A DNA stretch of 64,000 nucleotides from CAXGTL01 sp964645705 (lineage in GTDB: Archaea; Nanobdellota; Nanobdellia; Woesearchaeales; CAXGTL01): NCBI GenBank assembly GCA_964645705.1, contig CAZYAB010000004.1, positions 66,210-130,209 of the forward strand. The letters run 5' to 3'. The notes beneath the pieces were generated by a model. It was not told the DNA's origin, ran no database searches, and was given only the letters and a program-made list of their open reading frames with translations. The position numbers and the translations under genes are program-made. This document shows positions 36,593 through 44,999 of this stretch, piece after piece (position 1 is the stretch's first letter; each line of letters starts with the position of its first letter).

Positions 36593-37497
36593 CCTACTAA
36601 ACAACCAACACTTATAAAAGGCATTGCAGGATAAAATCTATTTTTCTTTGTATAATAAAACAAATAACCTAGAGCAATTGTTGCACAGAGAGGAATCACT
36701 AATATCTTAAGAAAACTCACCCAAAAATCAATAACAACAACATATTTCATAATAACACCTGCAAATAATAATGGAAATGCAATATCTCCTCCACCAAGTA
36801 TTGCATGTGCTACACTACTTTTAACAATTTTTGTTTTGATTTTATTATTTTTTACAAGCTTTGCCTTTTTATCAACAACCTTGACAAACTTTCCACTTTT
36901 TTCATCATAAGGCACAAAAAATCCTGCAAAAACCTTTGATTGTGTTTGAAACTTAGCCAATTTAACCATGTGTTTTGATTTCCAAACAGCATACATGTCA
37001 TAGACAGATATTAAAATCAATAATATAATAACACTAGTCTTATTCAAGATAGGAACAAATATAATTGCTAAACCAGCATACATGAATAATTCAGTAATAT
37101 TATGTACATACGTATTTGGTTTAACTATCTTAAGATAAGCTAATATTAAAGAAAGCAAAAATGCCATCCATCCACTCATAAAACTAGCAAATGCAACAGT
37201 TAAACACATAACAACTGCTAAGAAAAACCAGAACTTCCAAAAAGACACTAATTTAAATTTAATTAACATAAGTAATAAACCAGTACCAAGCAATATACCA
37301 ATAGTTATATAAGCCCATGACCATGATTCATCAACATCAGGCCTTTCAGCACCCCCTGGCAAAGCAACAAACTCAGCTTTACCAGTCTCAACACTTTTCT
37401 CAAAATCAACATTAAGACTAATAATATACAGACCAAGTACTTGTGAAACTAGAAAGAATATGATTAGAATTGTTGTTAGTTTTATGGGGTGTTTCAT
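36568..37497 (-). CDS. Presenilin/signal-peptide-peptidase-like intramembrane aspartyl protease
   Basis: A 309-residue membrane protein with about nine hydrophobic helices. The three hallmark motifs are present: VYDMYAVW (Asp167) in one helix, LGGGDIAFPLLF (Asp238, GxGD) in the next and PAMPF (290-294, the PAL equivalent) near the C-terminus. Archaeal relatives such as MCMJR1 PSH are active intramembrane proteases that cleave transmembrane helices. A basic cytoplasmic loop of about 45 residues separates the two aspartates. Confidence 0.9.
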   Translation of the reverse strand: MKHPIKLTTILIIFFLVSQVLGLYIISLNVDFEKSVETGKAEFVALPGGAERPDVDESWSWAYITIGILLGTGLLLMLIKFKLVSFWKFWFFLAVVMCLTVAFASFMSGWMAFLLSLILAYLKIVKPNTYVHNITELFMYAGLAIIFVPILNKTSVIILLILISVYDMYAVWKSKHMVKLAKFQTQSKVFAGFFVPYDEKSGKFVKVVDKKAKLVKNNKIKTKIVKSSVAHAILGGGDIAFPLLFAGVIMKYVVVIDFWVSFLKILVIPLCATIALGYLFYYTKKNRFYPAMPFISVGCLVGYGLFLLL

Positions 37498-37582
37498 GTA
37501 TTAAATTTTGGAGAAGGAGTATATAAATGTTGTGAAAAAAATAAATAAAAAAACAAATAAAAAAATAAATAAAAAAGAATGT

Positions 37583-38665
37583 TTACACATCCTTTAAACC
37601 AGTAGTCTCTAAGTAAAAATTACATTCACCGTCAGGCATGTTAGGCGAATCAATTAACTTAGCCACTCTTGACCCTTTCTTACCTTTCCTCAGATAAATC
37701 CTAAATGTTGATGCGTGCGCAACTATGTTTCCACCAACAGCTTTTGTTGGATCACCAAAAAACTGTGCAGGATCAGATTGAACTTGGTTTGTCACATAAA
37801 CACAAATATTATTCATGTCAGCTAACTTAAGCAAAACATGCATGTGTTTATTCAACTTTTGCTGACGTTCAGCTAAAGTCCCACGTCCTATAAATTCTGC
37901 TCTAAAATGTGCTGTTAATGAATCAACAATCACTAGTTTTACATTAAGTCCTTGGTTTTTGATCAAATCTTCAACTTTTTCAGCAAGCAACATCTGATGA
38001 TCACTATTATAAGCTCTTGCTACTTTGATGTTCTTAAGAACTTTTTCAACATCAATTCCAAGTCCATTAGCAATCTCTTTTATTCTTTCTGGTCTAAATG
38101 TATTTTCTGTGTCAATGTAAACAGCCACTGCATCTTCTTCATCAAGAAGTTGTGTTGTAACTGATAAAATATGTCCTATTTGTGTTTTCCCAGAACCATA
38201 TTCTCCAAAACATTCAGTAATTGCCCCTGTTTCAAATCCACCACCAACTAGTTTATTAAAACTTTCAGAACTAGTTGATATCTTTCTAACCAGTTCTCTT
38301 TTCTTAAGTATATCTTCGCCTGATTGAAAACCCATGTTACAATTATTACGCGCTGCATTTATTACTTTTCTAGCTGCAGTCTCTGACATGCCAGTTGCTT
38401 CTACAAGCTCACCAGGTGTTGCAACAGCTACTGCAATTACATCACTAAAACCACCATCTTTCAATTTTTCGATTGTTGCAGGGCCAACTCCTGGCAAATC
38501 ATTTAGTGTGAATTCTTTTTCTGCTTTTTCTTTTTTTGATTCAAGTTTTTCATCCATTTTCTTTTTTGCATAATTCCTTTTTATTATTCTATTTTTTATT
38601 TTTTCTTTTTTATCTACCATCTGTTCAGGTAGAATTTCATCAGATTTTATTGTTTTAGATATCAT
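37583..38665 (-). CDS. radA: DNA recombinase RadA
   Basis: RadA is the archaeal Rad51 homologue that forms filaments on single-stranded DNA and drives strand exchange. Residues 55-105 form the helix-hairpin-helix domain (DLPGVGPATIEKLKDGGF). Walker A is GEYGSGKT at about 154-161 and Walker B LVIVDSL. Loop L2 follows. The N-terminal extension of about 45 residues is lysine-rich and longer than usual. I start at the ATG at 38,665, with GAGGTGAT 4 nt upstream. The RPA and 89-residue genes precede it on the same strand. Confidence 0.97.
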   Translation of the reverse strand: MISKTIKSDEILPEQMVDKKEKIKNRIIKRNYAKKKMDEKLESKKEKAEKEFTLNDLPGVGPATIEKLKDGGFSDVIAVAVATPGELVEATGMSETAARKVINAARNNCNMGFQSGEDILKKRELVRKISTSSESFNKLVGGGFETGAITECFGEYGSGKTQIGHILSVTTQLLDEEDAVAVYIDTENTFRPERIKEIANGLGIDVEKVLKNIKVARAYNSDHQMLLAEKVEDLIKNQGLNVKLVIVDSLTAHFRAEFIGRGTLAERQQKLNKHMHVLLKLADMNNICVYVTNQVQSDPAQFFGDPTKAVGGNIVAHASTFRIYLRKGKKGSRVAKLIDSPNMPDGECNFYLETTGLKDV

Positions 38666-38701
38666 AAATATCACCTCATATATATTTTTTGTTGTTATTG
38701 A

Positions 38702-38733
38702 TTATGAAACTGCTGCCACAAACAGTCTCATAA
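38702..38733 (-). promoter_or_regulatory. Hairpin between the 89-residue gene and radA
   Basis: In minus-strand reading an 11-bp helix TTATGAGACTG/CAGTTTCATAA closes a 10-nt loop, including one G-U pair that would be an A-C mismatch on the other strand. It begins 9 nt after the stop of the upstream gene and ends about 37 nt before the radA start. It could be a 3' end or processing signal, or control radA translation. Confidence 0.5.
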
Positions 38734-38741
38734 CGACTGCC

Positions 38742-39011
38742 TTAAGCAGCTGCATCCTCCCCAACTCCTTTCAGAGTTAGGTATTCAAACGCTTTGCTAA
38801 GAACAACAACAGCTTTTGGTAAATCATTAATCCTTAAAGAATTAGTTGACTTCCAATCACCATTCTTATCCTTGTATCTTCTGTCAAAACTTACAGTTCT
38901 GTATTCTGTAGCTTCGCCAGTTGTTTTGTTTGTACCTTGGTTTCTCCATACAGTTACATTTATTGCACCTGTGGAAAACCTTTTTTCAGGTAGATTAGAT
39001 AGTTCTTCCAT
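38742..39011 (-). CDS. Conserved archaeal small protein next to radA
   Basis: The ATG at 39,011 follows GGAGGTGG by 5 nt and gives 89 residues. The sequence has a beta-rich first part (FSTGAINVTVWRNQGTN, EYRTVSFDRRYKDKNGDWKSTNSLRINDLPKAVVVLSKAFEYL) and a C-terminal helix. The pattern recalls PC4/whirly-like single-stranded-DNA binding folds. Its position between RPA and radA suggests a role in DNA repair or binding. I recognise the family only as widespread in archaea and uncharacterised. Confidence 0.65.
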   Translation of the reverse strand: MEELSNLPEKRFSTGAINVTVWRNQGTNKTTGEATEYRTVSFDRRYKDKNGDWKSTNSLRINDLPKAVVVLSKAFEYLTLKGVGEDAAA

Positions 39012-39072
39012 TAGAACCACCTCCATTGCTTTCGCATTTTATTTCAGCATCTCCTTGATTATGCACAACTAT

Positions 39073-39185
39073 GGATGGAACTGTCGCCAGTTTGGCAAGT
39101 GAACCAATATTATTCATTGTCAAACTTCATTGATGCTCCATTCAATTTGCAGAGATTGGAGCAGGTGAACGAGGCAGTTCCATCC
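39073..39185 (+). ncRNA. Novel structured RNA, copy C
   Basis: The closing helix pairs 39,073-39,083 with 39,175-39,185 (11 bp). Inside are GCC-AGTTT-GGC, AAGTGA, an ACC/GGT mini-helix, a variable arm, the hairpin GCTCCA/TGGAGC near 39,135-39,161, and GAACGA. It is most similar to copy B (shared ACTTCATTG-TGCTC segment). The first pair of the last hairpin is G-C here and G-U in copy B, favouring the plus strand. No clear TATA box is seen at the expected distance. It is flanked by RPA and the radA cluster. Confidence 0.65.
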
Positions 39186-39335
39186 TGGTGCCAGAGATGG
39201 GAGGAAACTTTTGAATTCAAAAAAGTCCTTACTATATATAATACATAAACTCCTTTATAAGTTTCACACGCACATGTCCAGTGACCACTGAGAATGAGCA
39301 TAGAGCTTGTATTGCTAGAATTTGATAGAATAAGG

Positions 39336-39367
39336 TCAGTGGACACACTTTTGAAAGTGTCCACTGA
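39336..39367. promoter_or_regulatory. Hairpin immediately downstream of the RPA gene
   Basis: A perfect 11-bp inverted repeat TCAGTGGACAC/GTGTCCACTGA with a 10-nt loop starts 7 nt after the RPA stop. It has the same stem and loop length and the same position relative to a stop codon as the hairpin at 38,702. A partly related sequence (GTCCAGTGACCACTGAG) lies at about 39,277. It may mark a transcript end or protect the RPA mRNA. Confidence 0.45.
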
Positions 39368-39373
39368 TAAGAA

Positions 39374-40378
39374 TTATTTTTGTGTTTGTTCAATCTCTTT
39401 ATCAAGTGCTTTTATTTCTTTATCAACATCAATATTAGTAAAAACAAGATTAGCATTAAACTCAAGCCTATCAAACATCTCATTTTTACGTGCTCTACCA
39501 ATGAATTTAATAATAGTCCCTAATAATTTATTTTTTTCATCAACAAATGCATTAGGATCATCTTTATACACCAGCATCTGATTTTCATCAATACTCAATA
39601 ATTTAAGAGCTTGATTTCTAAAACAAGTGATACGAATAGTTTCAGAACCATCATCTAAATGTAGATTAACTAAATAACCATATTTAGGCTGAACACTTCC
39701 ATGCACCTCACAATTAAAATTACCTTCTAAAAGCTTTGCCCTCTTTCCACATTTAGGACAAATCTCATAAAACCTAGGATCATAAACTTGTACAATGGTT
39801 CCTATTAATTCTATATTTTCATCCCCGTCTTGAAGATCAATGACCTTTTTTCTTTTTGATGTAAATGTTTTGACTTCTCCAATACTTTCGCCTTCAGGAT
39901 TAACAATTATTTTTGAATTATCATTAAGATGCACTTCCACTCTATTATTATTTTCTCTTGCATAACCAGAAACAATCTTCACAATATCCTCTTCTTTAAT
40001 ATTCTTAAGATGTTCAGTCATTGCATGCCAAGCAGTAATTCTTATTGAACCTGTTTCATCAGCAATTATAAATGACCCAACTTTTCCTTTATGTTCTCCA
40101 GTATCAAATTCATTTATATTAAATACTCTTTGAACCTTGCCAACTGTTTCAACATTACGCATTCCAGCAAGGATATTTTTTATTTGTAATTTTCCAGATA
40201 CTTCTTCAAACAATTTAACCCCTAATTCATTAGCAACTATGTGTGCAGCACCTTCTTTAGAAATATATCCTGCTAATGCTTGCATTTTTTCATCAATTTT
40301 CTTATTAATATCTTCTAAAGAAAGGCTTGTTTTTTGTTTGATTTTATCTATTATTTGATTTACAGGCATTTTTATCAT
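39374..40378 (-). CDS. rpa: Replication protein A (RPA), large OB-fold subunit
   Basis: The 334-residue protein binds single-stranded DNA. At least two OB-folds are visible: VQRVFNINEFDTGEHKGKVGSFIIADETGSIRITAW and a later IELIGTIVQVYDPRFYEICPKCGKRAK with a zinc ribbon (CPKC ... NCEVHG), followed by a strand block typical of the RPA C-domain. The first 60 residues form a helical domain. The start at 40,378 has AGGTGA 6-7 nt upstream. It is first of a minus-strand group with the structured RNA, the 89-residue gene and radA. Confidence 0.9.
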   Translation of the reverse strand: MIKMPVNQIIDKIKQKTSLSLEDINKKIDEKMQALAGYISKEGAAHIVANELGVKLFEEVSGKLQIKNILAGMRNVETVGKVQRVFNINEFDTGEHKGKVGSFIIADETGSIRITAWHAMTEHLKNIKEEDIVKIVSGYARENNNRVEVHLNDNSKIIVNPEGESIGEVKTFTSKRKKVIDLQDGDENIELIGTIVQVYDPRFYEICPKCGKRAKLLEGNFNCEVHGSVQPKYGYLVNLHLDDGSETIRITCFRNQALKLLSIDENQMLVYKDDPNAFVDEKNKLLGTIIKFIGRARKNEMFDRLEFNANLVFTNIDVDKEIKALDKEIEQTQK

Positions 40379-40482
40379 ATTTTTTCACCTAATTTGTTAT
40401 TTTTTTATTATGATTCTATGACATTTATTACCTATTTATATACTTTTATATAATATATTAGATGTATAGAAGTATAGTCTTA

Positions 40483-42327
40483 TTATGTGGTAGTTATTGG
40501 GATTTTTATTGATTTAACAGCATCTCTTGACAATTCTTGTAATTGATTATCAAATATATCTTCTGCAACAACAGCATAGTAATATGTAAATCCTGGTTGA
40601 ACTAGTTCATCAGAATAATAATTTTCATTAGAGTCTCTAATCACATTAATAATCTCTGCTTCGCGTACATCTGTGAATGGCACATTACTTCTATAGATAT
40701 TGTATGATTTGACATCTTTGATACCTTTATTTGCTAAAGTAGTCCAAGTTATTTCAATGTAATTATAATTAGATATTTTTCTATAATTTAATTCAGTATC
40801 TGTTATTTCAATTGGAGCAGCATTATCAGGAACATATAGCGAAAAATCAATATCTGGTATTTCACCAAATATGAATTTTTTATCACTTTTATAACAAAAA
40901 TTAACCATTCTTTCTTTGTAAAAATTATCTGACATTTTTTTTATTTTTTCATTACAAGTTCCTATTTTTATTTTTTCTTCATATTCCTTTTTATTAATTA
41001 TATCTATGCATACTTTAACAAAATTGTCATAAGAACAATTTTCTAATAAATAATTTGAAAAATTAACAGCTTTTCTATAATCATCTAAATTATAATCAAC
41101 TATTACACTAAAAGAGGGTTTTATTTTGTATATATTTTCTCTTTTCTCCTTTTTTTCCAAATAATTATTCTTTATTTCTATTAGACCATGATTTTCACAT
41201 TCTTTTAAAAGATTATATGATGATTTAGATACTGTATCAGAATTATATTTTGATTTACATCCATCATTTTTTATTTTCATACCATATTCCTGTAAATAAC
41301 ATAAAGGACTCTTTCCTCTTCCTTTCAAAACATCATTATAATTATCATAAACATAAAAACCCAATTCTTTATTTGAATTTGCAATTGTTTCGCCTTTATT
41401 TACAGGCAAACCTTCGGTCACACCAATTTCAGATAAATGTGTATAAGCAGTATAAAGGTCTTCTTCTTCATGTTTAATAACAATGAAATTGCCGTGTTCA
41501 GAATCACATTCAAAATCATTATAACAAAAATAGCCAATATCAAAAACAATTCCCTTTTCAACAGCGACCACAATAGATCCTGTATTAACTGATATTTTTA
41601 TTCCATCATTAGGACTTTTTGCATACCCATAATAACCATAACAAGAAACAAGTTCACCATCATCAACAGGCCAAGCATAGTCAAATTTTCTTTTATGGAT
41701 TATGTCTTTATTTTTGTCCTCATCAACTGTTTTTTTTTGAATAACTAATGTATCTATGTTTATTGTAATTGGGTTTGTTGCTTTTGCATTGAACTTAATT
41801 TTCTTTTTTGTATTATCACTAAAATCTGTTTCATTTATTTCTTTGATATCAAATTCATGATTATCTACTTCAAATCCCTCTTTTTCTAAGAATTTATTGA
41901 ATCTTTTATTGAATGTTTTACTAAATTCTTTTTTTAAATTTGAAATATCCTCTTTTCTTTCATCATCACCATTATATTCTATAGGAAAACATTTTCTGAC
42001 TTTATGATGATCATCTTCTTGTTTTTTTGTCCACATATTTATGCCATTATACTTATCACAATCTGATTTATCCCAGCCAGCTTGTTTATTTAGTTCTATT
42101 ACATTTTTATAAAAATTGTATTCACCTAATTTTTCTATTTGATATATTATCTTTTCTCCTTCTTGATAACTATCCATTATCTTTGTTTGTTTTTCACCTA
42201 TTTCAACTTCACCTAATGATCCTTGTTTTTGATTAATGATTATAATTCCGCTTGTTAAAGAAGCAAAAGCTACTAAAAGCAATATTATATTATATACCAA
42301 TGCTTTTTTATTTTTCTTATTTCTCAT
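40483..42327 (-). CDS. Surface protein: inactive M23-like domain plus fibronectin III
   Basis: The 614-residue protein has a basic N-terminus (KNKKALVYN) and one hydrophobic helix like the neighbouring pilin-like proteins. Residues 215-345 show an M23/LytM peptidase fold (GIKISVNTGSIVVAV, YTAYTHLSEIG, KGETIANSNKELGFYV), but the HxxxD metal motif is N240-K244 and the final HxH motif is E-L-G, so it should be inactive. About residues 510-612 form a fibronectin type III-like domain. It is last in a four-gene operon. Confidence 0.65.
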   Translation of the reverse strand: MRNKKNKKALVYNIILLLVAFASLTSGIIIINQKQGSLGEVEIGEKQTKIMDSYQEGEKIIYQIEKLGEYNFYKNVIELNKQAGWDKSDCDKYNGINMWTKKQEDDHHKVRKCFPIEYNGDDERKEDISNLKKEFSKTFNKRFNKFLEKEGFEVDNHEFDIKEINETDFSDNTKKKIKFNAKATNPITINIDTLVIQKKTVDEDKNKDIIHKRKFDYAWPVDDGELVSCYGYYGYAKSPNDGIKISVNTGSIVVAVEKGIVFDIGYFCYNDFECDSEHGNFIVIKHEEEDLYTAYTHLSEIGVTEGLPVNKGETIANSNKELGFYVYDNYNDVLKGRGKSPLCYLQEYGMKIKNDGCKSKYNSDTVSKSSYNLLKECENHGLIEIKNNYLEKKEKRENIYKIKPSFSVIVDYNLDDYRKAVNFSNYLLENCSYDNFVKVCIDIINKKEYEEKIKIGTCNEKIKKMSDNFYKERMVNFCYKSDKKFIFGEIPDIDFSLYVPDNAAPIEITDTELNYRKISNYNYIEITWTTLANKGIKDVKSYNIYRSNVPFTDVREAEIINVIRDSNENYYSDELVQPGFTYYYAVVAEDIFDNQLQELSRDAVKSIKIPITTT

Positions 42328-43063
42328 TTTTATTTTTTTGGCAAACCCAGACTATTGTTTCTTCTTTAAATTTCTCAAGATTATGCATAGGAACACTTAT
42401 TTCATTGCATGAAAATTTGCTCATGTCTGTTCCTGTATCTTTTGGAAGGTTTATAACAATGTCTAATACTTCAGGATTCATTTGTGGTTTATCAAAGCCA
42501 ATCTTTTGAATATTTTGTTTTAATTTTTCCTGCTCAGTCCAATATTCTTCCTCAGCGCCGCTTTCTGGTGTGTAATAATCAGTTCTTTGTGGTATTATTG
42601 TTTGACCTTTTGAAAGATCAACCATTCTTTGTTCATAATCATAACTTGCAGCAACAAATGTTTGTTTATCATGTCTTTCAAGAATGTCCTTTGTTTCAGA
42701 TATAAGATGTTTACAACTATTTAATTCTAGATATCTATCATAACTTGGATAATAATCAGAACAAATAAGTCTTTTGCCATCTTTTTTTAAGTTCATGATA
42801 TTTTCTTCATTTTTTATGATTAAGTCGTCCATTGTTCTTTCTGTGTCTAAATAAGTTGTTGGTGTTTTTAAATAATTTAAAAGAACAGAATTAGTATTCA
42901 ATTCTTTTGCATTTATATTGACAACTCCTCTTGCTTGACCAGCTGAGATCCTAAGAAAAACAAAAAATAAAGATAACATAAAAGCTAGCATAATGTATGA
43001 ATAAGTGTCAACAATAGTATCACCTATTGTTGCTTTCTTTTTTCTAAACATTTTTTTAGCCAT
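42317..43063 (-). CDS. Pilin-like secreted/anchored protein
   Basis: The 248-residue protein starts with a basic stretch (MFRKKKATIGDTIVDT) followed by one hydrophobic helix, and then a hydrophilic ectodomain with Cys (ICSDYYPSYDRYL, NSCKH, FSCNE, WVCQK). It overlaps the genes on both sides by about 8-11 nt. The ectodomain shows no known fold. By analogy with its neighbours it is probably a minor pilin-like or pseudopilin-like surface subunit. Confidence 0.6.
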   Translation of the reverse strand: MAKKMFRKKKATIGDTIVDTYSYIMLAFMLSLFFVFLRISAGQARGVVNINAKELNTNSVLLNYLKTPTTYLDTERTMDDLIIKNEENIMNLKKDGKRLICSDYYPSYDRYLELNSCKHLISETKDILERHDKQTFVAASYDYEQRMVDLSKGQTIIPQRTDYYTPESGAEEEYWTEQEKLKQNIQKIGFDKPQMNPEVLDIVINLPKDTGTDMSKFSCNEISVPMHNLEKFKEETIVWVCQKNKNEK

Positions 43064-43589
43064 TTAATGTACCCACTTCTATTATTATTTTTCCAGGATA
43101 ATGTTTATAATTATGAACAAATATGACATCGAATTCTTTTTTAAGTATATATGATCCCCCAGGACCTTTTAAATTCTGTAACGGTTCTAGGTAATCAAAG
43201 AATTGTTCATTAAAATGTATTACTTGTTCTTTTTGTCCTTTATAATTTTCTACATCATTAAATAAGTATTTTATTCTTGCACCTAAGTATAAAGTTTCTT
43301 CAGGATCACCAAAAGACAATTTCTTGTTTATTCTGTCTTCAACATCACTGAGATTGCTTATGTCTAATAAAAATGGTTGAACTTTTTCAATTTCTTTATC
43401 ATAATAAGATAAACCATCCCCAGAATATAACAATATGTTTGGAAATAATTCTGTTTCCATTTCTTTTGCATCAACTTTTGACACAATAAATGAGTTTATT
43501 AAAAGAACAATAGAGAACACCACAACGATTGTGTAGAATATTCTAGGAACATAGTGCAAAAAACTTAGTGATATTTGTGCTTTTTTCAT
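43056..43589 (-). CDS. Pilin-like protein
   Basis: The 177-residue protein begins MKKAQISLSFLHYVPRIFY, with the KAQxS pattern of archaeal class III (type IV pilin) signal peptides, followed by one hydrophobic helix and an ectodomain of about 130 residues with no recognised domain. It lies within the four-gene operon 44,000-40,483 and overlaps the next gene by 8 nt. Confidence 0.6.
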   Translation of the reverse strand: MKKAQISLSFLHYVPRIFYTIVVVFSIVLLINSFIVSKVDAKEMETELFPNILLYSGDGLSYYDKEIEKVQPFLLDISNLSDVEDRINKKLSFGDPEETLYLGARIKYLFNDVENYKGQKEQVIHFNEQFFDYLEPLQNLKGPGGSYILKKEFDVIFVHNYKHYPGKIIIEVGTLNG

Positions 43590-43592
43590 TTT

Positions 43593-44000
43593 CTAGGTTA
43601 TGATCAATTTCCCCTCTTTTTTATCAAAGAAAATTTTATCCTCTTGCCTAACAGTATAAGCAACATCTTGATCAGACATAAAAGGGTAATTTATTTTGAG
43701 CCTCTTACCTGCATCTTTGACATGTATTTTGTTTTTATCAAATTCAAATTCAAAATTAGATAATACTTTTTCTTTAGAAACATATGTGTATTGAACATCG
43801 CCTGGCGCAGAATTAATAACAGTTGCAACCAGACCTATGTCTTTTTTTAAATAATTTTTTTCAAAAAGAGTATTATTTTTTACAGAAAATAAATAATCAG
43901 TCATGCCAATGCATATTATTGCTATCAAGATTAATTCAACTAATACAAACCATACTTCATAGTCAATGGCTTTCTTATTAAAGAGCCTCTTTTTTTTCAT
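43593..44000 (-). CDS. Pilin-like protein, first gene of a surface operon
   Basis: The 135-residue protein has the basic N-terminus MKKKRLFNKKAIDYEVWFV and one transmembrane helix, then a beta-rich ectodomain. It starts the operon at 44,000, preceded by a TATA-like run ATTATATATATATAAT (44,002-44,017). The promoter is divergent from the LRR gene at 44,115. Confidence 0.55.
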   Translation of the reverse strand: MKKKRLFNKKAIDYEVWFVLVELILIAIICIGMTDYLFSVKNNTLFEKNYLKKDIGLVATVINSAPGDVQYTYVSKEKVLSNFEFEFDKNKIHVKDAGKRLKINYPFMSDQDVAYTVRQEDKIFFDKKEGKLIIT

Positions 44001-44114
44001 GATTATATATATATAATTCTTTCTTAGTATTTAAAATTAATGATGTTTTTAAGCATCTGTGTTTTACAGTATATTAATATTTATAAACAGCTTCATATTT
44101 GACACTTTCTTAGA

Positions 44115-44981
44115 ATGACTTTATTTTGCCTAAATAAGCTTTATAATCATGTTAAAGATAATTTTAGAAATTATGTTTTTATTGGTTCCTTAAGTGTTTT
44201 TTTAGCAACCAATGTTTCTGTTTTAAATTCTTGGACTTTAGAAGACAGCATGAAATATATTGAACAACAACCTCCGGCACAAGTAATGACTAAAGAAGCA
44301 GAAGTAAAAAAAGAAACACAATCAGTAGAACCAGAAACACAAAAAACAAAACCAGAACCAAAAGAAGAATCACAATCCCTTGAACGTATAATAAACATAA
44401 AAAACATTGATCCTGAGAGAATGACTTGTGGCGAATATGCCAAGTTTCTAATCCAACAAGGTTTGCCAAAAGAACATAGTTTTCTTTCATATCTTAAAAC
44501 TCAAATAGAGAATTCAAATGATTTAAAACTTTCTGAGTTAGAAATTGTAGGTTTTGGCGGAAATTCTGATATTTATTTGTTCTCTGTTTTTTGTAATGCA
44601 AAATCTTTTACTTTACAATATGGCTCAGGCAATTTAGAAAATCTTGATCCTAATGTTTTTAGAAAAGCAGAAACTGTTGTTCTTGATTATTCAAATATAA
44701 TTGCAAATTTAGAGAATTTGAGCCCTACGCTATTTGAAAATACTATTAGATTATCATTTGAAGACACACACATTTCAGGCAATTTAGAAAATATTCATCC
44801 TGACTTATTTGGAAATATTAAATATCTTAACTTTATTAATACTAAGATTACAGGCAATTTAGAAAATATTCATCCAGATTTATTTAGAAATGCAGAAATT
44901 GTAGGTTTGTCTGGAACAAAAGTCACAGGCCCTTCAACAGGCATTGATCCTAAATTTAGAGGATATATCGCCAAAGATTAA
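44115..44981 (+). CDS. Surface protein with 25-residue leucine-rich-like repeats
   Basis: The 288-residue protein has a signal-like helix (FIGSLSVFLATNVSVLNSW), a Glu/Lys/Pro/Gln-rich linker, a cap domain starting MTCGEYAKFL and about four 25-residue repeats of the form GNLENIHPDLFxNAExLxLxxTxI. It ends with a TGPSTGIDPKFRGYI block. The cap and the repeats are shared with the 918-residue neighbour, so they are paralogues from a tandem duplication. The repeats resemble beta-sheet-stacked LRR-type solenoids, probably in adhesion. Confidence 0.7.
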   Translation: MTLFCLNKLYNHVKDNFRNYVFIGSLSVFLATNVSVLNSWTLEDSMKYIEQQPPAQVMTKEAEVKKETQSVEPETQKTKPEPKEESQSLERIINIKNIDPERMTCGEYAKFLIQQGLPKEHSFLSYLKTQIENSNDLKLSELEIVGFGGNSDIYLFSVFCNAKSFTLQYGSGNLENLDPNVFRKAETVVLDYSNIIANLENLSPTLFENTIRLSFEDTHISGNLENIHPDLFGNIKYLNFINTKITGNLENIHPDLFRNAEIVGLSGTKVTGPSTGIDPKFRGYIAKD

Positions 44982-44999
44982 ATACCAAAACTATCAAAA

